A DNA stretch of 10,410 bases from an uncultured Candidatus Altimarinota bacterium. GTDB lineage: Bacteria; Patescibacteriota; Gracilibacteria; UBA4473. The notes under the pieces were generated by a model that had not been told where the DNA came from, made no database searches, and saw only the letters and a program-made list of their open reading frames with translations. Positions within the stretch are counted from its first letter, which is position 1. Every line of letters begins with the position of its first letter. Below are positions 5,898 through 10,410 of the stretch, one piece after another. The stretch is from the NCBI GenBank assembly GCA_938021445.1, contig CALIGR010000075.1:1-10410 (forward strand), read 5' to 3'. Position numbers and translations under genes: made by a program.

Positions 5898-6773
5898 CTA
5901 AGCACCGCTTTCTCGATCGGCATATTTCACCTCTAAACTTTCTATCTCCTGCCCTTTCATCGCTTCCCCCAGCCCTCTTGACACTTCTCTCAGTACTTCG
6001 GGCTTATCATAATTCATCGTGGCTTTTACCACGGCTTCAGCCATAAGTTGTGGGTTTTCAGAATCAAAAATTCCTGAACCGACAAATACACCATCTACTC
6101 CAAGCTGCATCATGAGCGCCGCGTCAGCTGGAGTGGCGATTCCACCCGCTGCAAAATTTACCACTTGTAGTCGACCCGCTTCAAATACTTCTTTGACTAG
6201 CTCGACTGGCACTCGGTATTCTTCCGCTTTTTCGTCAAGGTTAGACGCTGTCAGGCTCTCAATATCTCTCTGTAAATGAGACCAATGTCTGACCGCCTCG
6301 ACAATATTACCGGTCCCCGCTTCCCCTTTGGTCCTGATCATCGCAGCCCCTTCGTTGATTCGTCTAAGCGCTTCTCCTAAATTTCGGCATCCACAGACAA
6401 ATGGCAGACTGAAGGGATGCTTATCGATATGAGCTTCATCATCCGCCGGCGTGAGTACTTCCGACTCATCGATATAATCAATATCACACGCCTCGATGAT
6501 CTGAGCTTCGACAAAATGACCAATTCGAGCTTTTGCCATCACCGGAATGCTCACGGCTTTTTTTATTTCCTGGATCATGTCTGGATCAGACATCCGTGCC
6601 ACACCACCTTCGGCACGAATACGAGAAGGGATCCGCTCCAAGGCCATTACTGCGACCGCTCCAGCGGCTTCCGCTATTTTAGCCTGTTCGACATTCATCA
6701 CATCCATGATCACTCCTCCTTTGAGCATCTGAGCCAACCCTGCTTTTAAGCGAAAACTGTTTTGTTCGGTCAT
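5898..6773 (-). CDS. pdxS: pyridoxal 5'-phosphate synthase lyase subunit PdxS
   Basis: A 291-residue TIM-barrel synthase that makes PLP from ribose 5-phosphate, glyceraldehyde 3-phosphate and ammonia; in known members it forms a 12-mer decorated with PdxT. The sequence is strongly typical: KGGVIMDV with D24, [19 protein letters not shown]81 in [37 protein letters not shown], and K149 in [10 protein letters not shown]81 and K149 are the two lysines that carry the covalent intermediates, and the numbering agrees with the Bacillus enzyme. The phosphate-binding [10 protein letters not shown] and FVGSGIF segments are present. It is the first gene of the minus-strand block and faces a divergent spacer. 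I could not find a convincing promoter or Shine-Dalgarno sequence before its ATG. Confidence 0.98.
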   Translation of the reverse strand: MTEQNSFRLKAGLAQMLKGGVIMDVMNVEQAKIAEAAGAVAVMALERIPSRIRAEGGVARMSDPDMIQEIKKAVSIPVMAKARIGHFVEAQIIEACDIDYIDESEVLTPADDEAHIDKHPFSLPFVCGCRNLGEALRRINEGAAMIRTKGEAGTGNIVEAVRHWSHLQRDIESLTASNLDEKAEEYRVPVELVKEVFEAGRLQVVNFAAGGIATPADAALMMQLGVDGVFVGSGIFDSENPQLMAEAVVKATMNYDKPEVLREVSRGLGEAMKGQEIESLEVKYADRESGA

Positions 6774-6975
6774 AATTTTTTAGAAGAAAAATAACAAGGT
6801 CTTGATCTTAAAAAATAAAAATTTTTTGCCAAATCATTTGAACTCCGATTAAAAATAGAATAAAAAATGTATACAAAATTAACAAAAACACAGTGATAGC
6901 AAGTACATTTAGTTTTCAAAAAGATACAAATCATCAAGAATCAAACTGAATTGTAAAATTAAATACTGTATGCTT
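6774..6975. other. AT-rich divergent intergenic region between pdxS and the pilin-fusion gene
   Basis: About 200 very AT-rich bases that should carry promoters for both divergent genes. An 8-base palindrome TGTATACA lies near 6868-6875. A TTGGCA-like box is readable on the minus strand near 6836-6831 but lacks a good -10 partner. Nothing else, such as a riboswitch-like fold or RNA gene, could be recognised. Confidence 0.4.
6964..6969 (+). promoter_or_regulatory. -10-like box 6 bases before the ATG at 6976
   Basis: TACTGT (6964-6969) ends six bases before the ATG at 6976, the same geometry as at 222 and 2302. No good -35 box was found at 16-18 bases upstream. The match to TATAAT is weak and rests on the recurring spacing. 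It would put the transcript start at the second of two nearby ATGs (6970, 6976). Confidence 0.28.
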
Positions 6976-8514
6976 ATGAAATTTTTCCGCTCGACTCTCG
7001 CGCTCTCACTTATTTTTTGTCTTACGTTTCCCATAACTTGGGCCCAACAGGCACCTAATATTCACGATCCTAACTTTATTAGCGACTATGACCTGACTCG
7101 TTTTGGTGCTTTTTCTGACCTCATTCCTGAGCACAGTCTGGCTTTTCAGCTCAAAAACTCAGAAGCCCTGATCAATTTTTTACAAAAAACAAAATCTAAT
7201 ACGCTTGATTCTATCAAAAATGCACCGGGAAGTGATTTTGACGAAGTCGCAGAGTCCGTTGAAATGTTTGAAGGGCTCTTTGACGAATATCTAAATGGAT
7301 TCAGTCACGCAACCGTCTACGCCCGGATTAAAGAAGGTATCAATGAGCAAAATATACAGAGTTTCAAGTCCGTTATAGAAAGTGAGGATGAGAAGGCAAT
7401 GATTCAATTTGGACAGGATAACCTCTGCCTCATGGTTGACCTCAAAGTTAACCATCCAGATTTTAAGACCAACGTTATTGACGAGGCTGAAGCCAATAAG
7501 CTTATGCTTCCTGGGTTCGTCAAAATTGGAACGCGTGAGGATCGCCTCGTCATGCAGCTCTTTGATTGTGAGGCACAAGATCGTGAGGCGATGAAGCAAC
7601 TCGGGAAACAGTCTGTAAATTTGCTCGTCACGAGTCATGGACTCAACCAAGATTTCACTCGGCTCGTTGAGTATGGGCTTGATCAGCTTTATAGTGAAAT
7701 GAATGCCTCTGGCGAATCTGAAGCCGTCGATGCGATTAAAGCTTTTCTTAAGCCTTTTTCTGAGCTTAATTTCGTTCAGACTTTTAAAACTACAAAAAGA
7801 AGCAGCATGGCTCTTAATGCTTCTGAAAATGGCTTTATGAAAATCCAGCACTATCAGATTTCCGACCCTCGCCTCGCTCGTCTTCAACAGCGATTTTTAC
7901 AAGGGAAAGCCATGATGCGGCCTATGTTTTTGAGTCCTCAAACTCAGTTCGCCTATAGCACTCAAGTAAAAGGTTCTGATATTTTCCATATCGAAAAATT
8001 TGAAAATCTAGATGCTAGCTATCTAGCCGGTGCTTATGCAAGCCTTTATGGAGTTAATGGAGGCTCTCCTATGACCGTTGCGACGGTTGGAGTACTCGCC
8101 ACGGTCAGCGTGACTACCTTCAGTGGCTACCAAAAAGCGGCCCAAGATGCCGAACGCCAGTCAGGTATTCGTAACGCAAGTACCGTGCTAAAAACAGCTC
8201 GTGCGGTTGAAAGCATAGACAATTTCAAGATGTCAAAAGCTGAAGTTGAAAAGATTCTCATCAGCGAAGGTGGCTATACCGTCCCCGAACCTAAAAATGA
8301 AAAATGCTATTATTTTGCTTACGACAAAGAAACTGGACAAGAGTTTGCCGTGTTTGTCGGAAGAGAAGAATCTAGCACTCCAGCCATAGATGGAACTGGT
8401 TCGGCTACCAATGATTTAAGATTTAAACTTCCAAGGAACCTTGGATGTGGGAAGCCTGAGTTCACCGATTCGGGTCTTTGGGAAAAGTATGAAGTAGTGA
8501 ATTTAAGTCAGTAG
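6976..8514 (+). CDS. exported protein with a pseudopilin-like C-terminal module fused to a large N-terminal domain
   Basis: About 512 residues from the ATG at 6976. Starting there gives a classic signal peptide (MKFFRSTLALSLIFCLTFP, cleavage near TWA-QQ, residue 23); an ATG at 6970 would add two residues. Residues about 43-330 form a large extracellular-type domain beginning DLIPEHSLAFQLKNSEALI, which resembles DUF3352-type proteins (tentative). Residues 365-385 are a hydrophobic helix, PMTVATVGVLATVSVTTFSGY, running into QKAAQDAERQSGIRNASTVLKTA. This copies the second half of type IV pilin/pseudopilin N-terminal helices (IGILA..IPSFxGYxxKARDAxR). A pilin-like tail follows with CYYFAYD and a likely disulfide pair C444-C491. 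The prepilin cleavage motif and Glu5 are absent (Gly at that position), so it is not a normal processed pilin. Its stop lies 6 bases from the stop of the opposing 60-residue gene. Confidence 0.85.
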   Translation: MKFFRSTLALSLIFCLTFPITWAQQAPNIHDPNFISDYDLTRFGAFSDLIPEHSLAFQLKNSEALINFLQKTKSNTLDSIKNAPGSDFDEVAESVEMFEGLFDEYLNGFSHATVYARIKEGINEQNIQSFKSVIESEDEKAMIQFGQDNLCLMVDLKVNHPDFKTNVIDEAEANKLMLPGFVKIGTREDRLVMQLFDCEAQDREAMKQLGKQSVNLLVTSHGLNQDFTRLVEYGLDQLYSEMNASGESEAVDAIKAFLKPFSELNFVQTFKTTKRSSMALNASENGFMKIQHYQISDPRLARLQQRFLQGKAMMRPMFLSPQTQFAYSTQVKGSDIFHIEKFENLDASYLAGAYASLYGVNGGSPMTVATVGVLATVSVTTFSGYQKAAQDAERQSGIRNASTVLKTARAVESIDNFKMSKAEVEKILISEGGYTVPEPKNEKCYYFAYDKETGQEFAVFVGREESSTPAIDGTGSATNDLRFKLPRNLGCGKPEFTDSGLWEKYEVVNLSQ

Positions 8515-8530
8515 TAAGACTTACTTTTTT
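8513..8530 (+). terminator. weak terminator-like structure at the pilin-fusion gene end
   Basis: AGTAA (8513-8517), loop GAC, TTACT (8521-8525) followed by a run of six T (8525-8530). The stem is only 5 bp and AT-rich, so this would be a weak terminator at best. It overlaps the stop codons of both converging genes. Confidence 0.2.
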
Positions 8531-8703
8531 CCAAAATAACTACCAACCGCGGCGCCTCCAATAACGCCCAAGAGTTGTCCAGCAAAACCAGCACCCATTG
8601 CCTCTGCTGTCATAAGACCGAGTCCCCCACCGATAACTGGGGGCACGGCTTTGTGCGCAAATCGCTCGACACCTGAAGCTGAAGACGATCTTAAATTACC
8701 CAT
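8521..8703 (-). CDS. 60-residue glycine-zipper membrane peptide
   Basis: A small protein, MGNLRSSSASGVERFAHKAV followed by a Gly/Ala-rich hydrophobic half (residues 21-57: PPVIGGGLGLMTAEAMGAGF then AGQLLGVIGGAAVGSYF) and a basic end GKK. The repeated small-xxx-small pattern (G25, G26, G27, G29; G37, G39; G42; G46; G49, G50; G54) is a glycine zipper, typical of tightly packed helix hairpins in membranes. Function is unknown; glycine-zipper 2TM proteins and pore-forming peptides share this look, but there is no bacteriocin leader or immunity gene. It has its own spacer with a candidate promoter and sits downstream of a terminator, so it is probably a separate transcription unit. Reality as a gene is supported by clean composition and context rather than homology I can name. 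Confidence 0.65.
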   Translation of the reverse strand: MGNLRSSSASGVERFAHKAVPPVIGGGLGLMTAEAMGAGFAGQLLGVIGGAAVGSYFGKK

Positions 8704-8712
8704 TACACAGTA

Positions 8713-8740
8713 AAACTATCAAACAGCCGTATTGTGACAA
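8713..8740 (-). promoter_or_regulatory. possible promoter of the glycine-zipper gene
   Basis: TTGTCA (8740-8735; 5 of 6) and TAGTTT (8718-8713; TANNNT) are 16 bases apart, and the -10 box ends 9 bases before the ATG at 8703. The leader would be only 2-3 bases. The whole promoter fits in the 38 bases between the terminator and the start codon. Confidence 0.4.
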
Positions 8741-8741
8741 C

Positions 8742-8767
8742 AAAAAACCGCCAAGAGGCGGTTTTTA
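8742..8767 (-). terminator. intrinsic terminator after the methionine-rich protein gene
   Basis: A perfect 10-bp inverted repeat: AAAAACCGCC (8743-8752), loop AAGA (8753-8756), GGCGGTTTTT (8757-8766). On the minus strand this is a GC-rich hairpin followed by TTTTTT, about 28 bases downstream of the stop of the large minus-strand gene. The plus strand also has a T-run, so it may act in both directions and stop any plus-strand read-through from the pilin-fusion gene. Confidence 0.85.
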
Positions 8768-8793
8768 TAAGCTCTATAATTCTAGTGTTTTTA

Positions 8794-10410
8794 TTAAGAG
8801 TCGTACGAAGATCTGTACGGAACCACCTCAAGGGCTTCGTCATAGTTAAAGTCTGACGGTGTATCCACCGTTAAATCGTCTATCGCTGGCGCTGCGTCTA
8901 CCGCATCATAAGAAGCGTCGTAACCGTCTCGGTATTGCTCATTTGGATACGTAGGTTGATTTTGACCTTCCATCATCTCAATAAGTCCTTGTAGTTCTGG
9001 AATACTCGCAACTAGCTCTTCAAATCGCATATCAAATCGAGGTTTCAAAATCGAAAGTGATGATTTTTTGTGGTACTCGTAGTCCATTGTCATACTTAAG
9101 AAATCTTTAAGTTTTCCGTTCTTAACTTCTTTCATATTCATATCAATCATAAACTTATCCCCGAGTGGTGAGACTTTCCAGACATCAACATTAAGTACGC
9201 CTTCCAGTTCACCGTCATTATAAACTTTTACCCAACCCGTTCCATCGAGCCAATTGGCGGTAAACTCAAACTCAGCCATCATCTCCGCTCTCGGTACGGC
9301 AAATTCAGTATATTCAAAAGTTTCAAGGTCGTACTCCCCTGTTTCAAAACGAACCACTTTCCCGGCCCAAGTATTGTTTGTTTTTTGAGCCGTCATCTCA
9401 AAAGCGTCTTCCATTGCCATTTTCATCTTTTGGTCTCGGATCATCACGACCAGTTCTTCTCCTTTTGGCCCCAATACCATATCCATTCCGTATGGATCAC
9501 AGTCTATCTCGATCATAAAAGATTCCCCTCCTGTCTGAACCGCGCCTTTTAGGCTCCAGTCTTCAGCGCTGTTATTCACCGCCACACTGAGTACGCCTTC
9601 AAATTTTATCCCCATCATCTCAAGCTGCTGCTCGATTTCATCCCAATCCATTGATTCAGCCTGCATTTCAAGCATTGCAAAAACTTGCTCCATCTCTGGA
9701 GTTGTCGCTAAAATTGGCTTGAGGTTAAAAAAGGCTTCGACTCCATTTTCTCCCATTTCTCTAAATTCTTTCGCTCCCATTACGACTGGTACCACCCAGT
9801 CATTTCCAACTCTTTTCAAATTATCTGAGTCCGCTCTCATAAAACGAGTACTCTGTAAAAACATCTTCATCTCTTTGGTGATCGCTTTTTGCATCTCAAG
9901 CGGGTTTTGAGCAAACGCGTCATAAACACTCGCAAATTCTGGATTTTGTAGAAGTGGTTCTAAATCCATATGTACCCAATTTCCTTTGAGTCTATTTGTC
10001 AGCTCCATGATTCTTTTTTTTGTTTCTGCATCTACATCTCCAGCTGAAATATCAAATGACTTCAAGTGCATATAAAGATCTTCTTGAAGCATTCGCATCT
10101 CTCCCGCGCTCGCCATACTAATCCGCTTAATTTTTTCACTATTCCAGTCTTGTTCTTCCATTTCAAAATCTACATCATAAGCGACACTCATCGACTGATT
10201 GTCATGATTGCTTCTTGCCAAGAAATCTAAGTCCATATCTATCCCTGGAGAAAAAGCCCCCGCTAATGGCTTACGAACTTCAAGTTTTAAAGACTGCTCG
10301 TAGATAGACGAAAGCAGTGCTTGTTGTGCTTCCATTGCCTCCATAAAATTATCTACTTTTGTCTCAAAAAACTGATCCACCACATCCTGCGGTGACTGGA
10401 TACGCGCTTC
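8794..10410 (-). CDS. large methionine-rich acidic protein of unknown function, 5' end outside the window
   Basis: The frame stays open to the right edge (nine codons, EARIQSPQD, lie before the first GTG at 10383), so at least 538 residues are seen and the true N-terminus is probably missing. A signal peptide therefore cannot be judged. The protein is acidic and unusually rich in methionine: 41 in the 528 residues after the GTG, near 8%, against one cysteine. Alternating helical (about 80-180, 230-260) and beta-like stretches (260-440; e.g. FEGVLSVAVN, SLKGAVQTGG, GTGWVKVYNDGELEGVLNVD) suggest a repeated sandwich or LolA/LppX-like shell, typical of extracytoplasmic proteins (inference). The last 50 residues are an Asp/Tyr-rich disordered tail ending PYRSSYDS. 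I do not recognise the family. A strong terminator follows. Confidence 0.85.
   Translation of the reverse strand, partial: EARIQSPQDVVDQFFETKVDNFMEAMEAQQALLSSIYEQSLKLEVRKPLAGAFSPGIDMDLDFLARSNHDNQSMSVAYDVDFEMEEQDWNSEKIKRISMASAGEMRMLQEDLYMHLKSFDISAGDVDAETKKRIMELTNRLKGNWVHMDLEPLLQNPEFASVYDAFAQNPLEMQKAITKEMKMFLQSTRFMRADSDNLKRVGNDWVVPVVMGAKEFREMGENGVEAFFNLKPILATTPEMEQVFAMLEMQAESMDWDEIEQQLEMMGIKFEGVLSVAVNNSAEDWSLKGAVQTGGESFMIEIDCDPYGMDMVLGPKGEELVVMIRDQKMKMAMEDAFEMTAQKTNNTWAGKVVRFETGEYDLETFEYTEFAVPRAEMMAEFEFTANWLDGTGWVKVYNDGELEGVLNVDVWKVSPLGDKFMIDMNMKEVKNGKLKDFLSMTMDYEYHKKSSLSILKPRFDMRFEELVASIPELQGLIEMMEGQNQPTYPNEQYRDGYDASYDAVDAAPAIDDLTVDTPSDFNYDEALEVVPYRSSYDS

Noticed and set aside
2895-6773. Use of genetic code 25 (UGA as glycine) in this window
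   Set aside because: cca, pdxS, pdxT and the other genes are full length without in-frame UGA, and pdxT and the SNase gene end naturally at UGA. A recoding genome should show many in-frame UGA codons.
7291-7887. Long antisense open frame (198 codons) opposite the pilin-fusion gene
   Set aside because: No domain or signal features, biased composition, and it lies fully opposite a gene with a clear signal peptide and pilin-like module.
1-10410. CRISPR array, insertion sequence, prophage genes or attachment site
   Set aside because: No spaced repeats, transposase, integrase or terminal inverted repeats were seen; the tRNA-Asp gene has no duplicated 3' end in the window.

Overview
This is an AT-rich bacterial stretch with compact gene packing. 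It holds one tRNA gene, ten protein genes (one cut by the right edge) and little free intergenic DNA. I cannot name the organism. The mix of a degenerate Patescibacteria-style pseudopilin segment, several orphan secreted proteins, a CCA-adding enzyme and no visible Shine-Dalgarno sequences suggests a candidate-phylum bacterium, possibly Patescibacteria and perhaps near Peregrinibacteria. That is a low-confidence inference from sequence style alone. The standard code fits: every conserved enzyme is full length without in-frame UGA.

Layout. Positions 3-79 hold tRNA-Asp(GUC) on the minus strand with an encoded CCA end. Three plus-strand genes follow: a metal-dependent amidohydrolase (234-1226), a secreted orphan with an unusually long signal-peptide n-region (1513-2235) and a cytosolic orphan (2314-2898). 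The last one meets the minus-strand block tail to tail, the two stop codons sharing the palindrome CTAG. Read in the direction of transcription, the minus block runs pdxS, pdxT, an SNase-type lipoprotein, a small membrane-anchored orphan, then cca. pdxS-pdxT and the last two genes are tightly spaced; the SNase gene sits between gaps of about 70 bases and may have its own promoter. An AT-rich divergent spacer (6774-6975) leads into a plus-strand gene for an exported protein of about 512 residues that ends in a pilin-like module. On the minus strand there follow a 60-residue glycine-zipper peptide, a clear hairpin terminator and the 3' part of a large methionine-rich acidic protein that runs off the window.

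Functionally, PdxS and PdxT with all key residues would form a complete DXP-independent pyridoxal phosphate synthase. Cca would repair tRNA 3' ends, since the one tRNA seen already encodes CCA. The other products are mostly envelope or exported proteins of unknown role.

The most interesting signals are: (1) a pilin-like helix and globular domain fused inside a large secreted protein; (2) a recurring TA-rich -10-like box only 6-9 bases before six start codons, with no Shine-Dalgarno sequence at any of the ten visible starts, which points to leaderless or near-leaderless mRNAs; (3) a 24-codon open extension after the UGA stop of the SNase gene that ends in a TAATG stop-start overlap with the next gene; (4) an exported-type protein with about 8% methionine.
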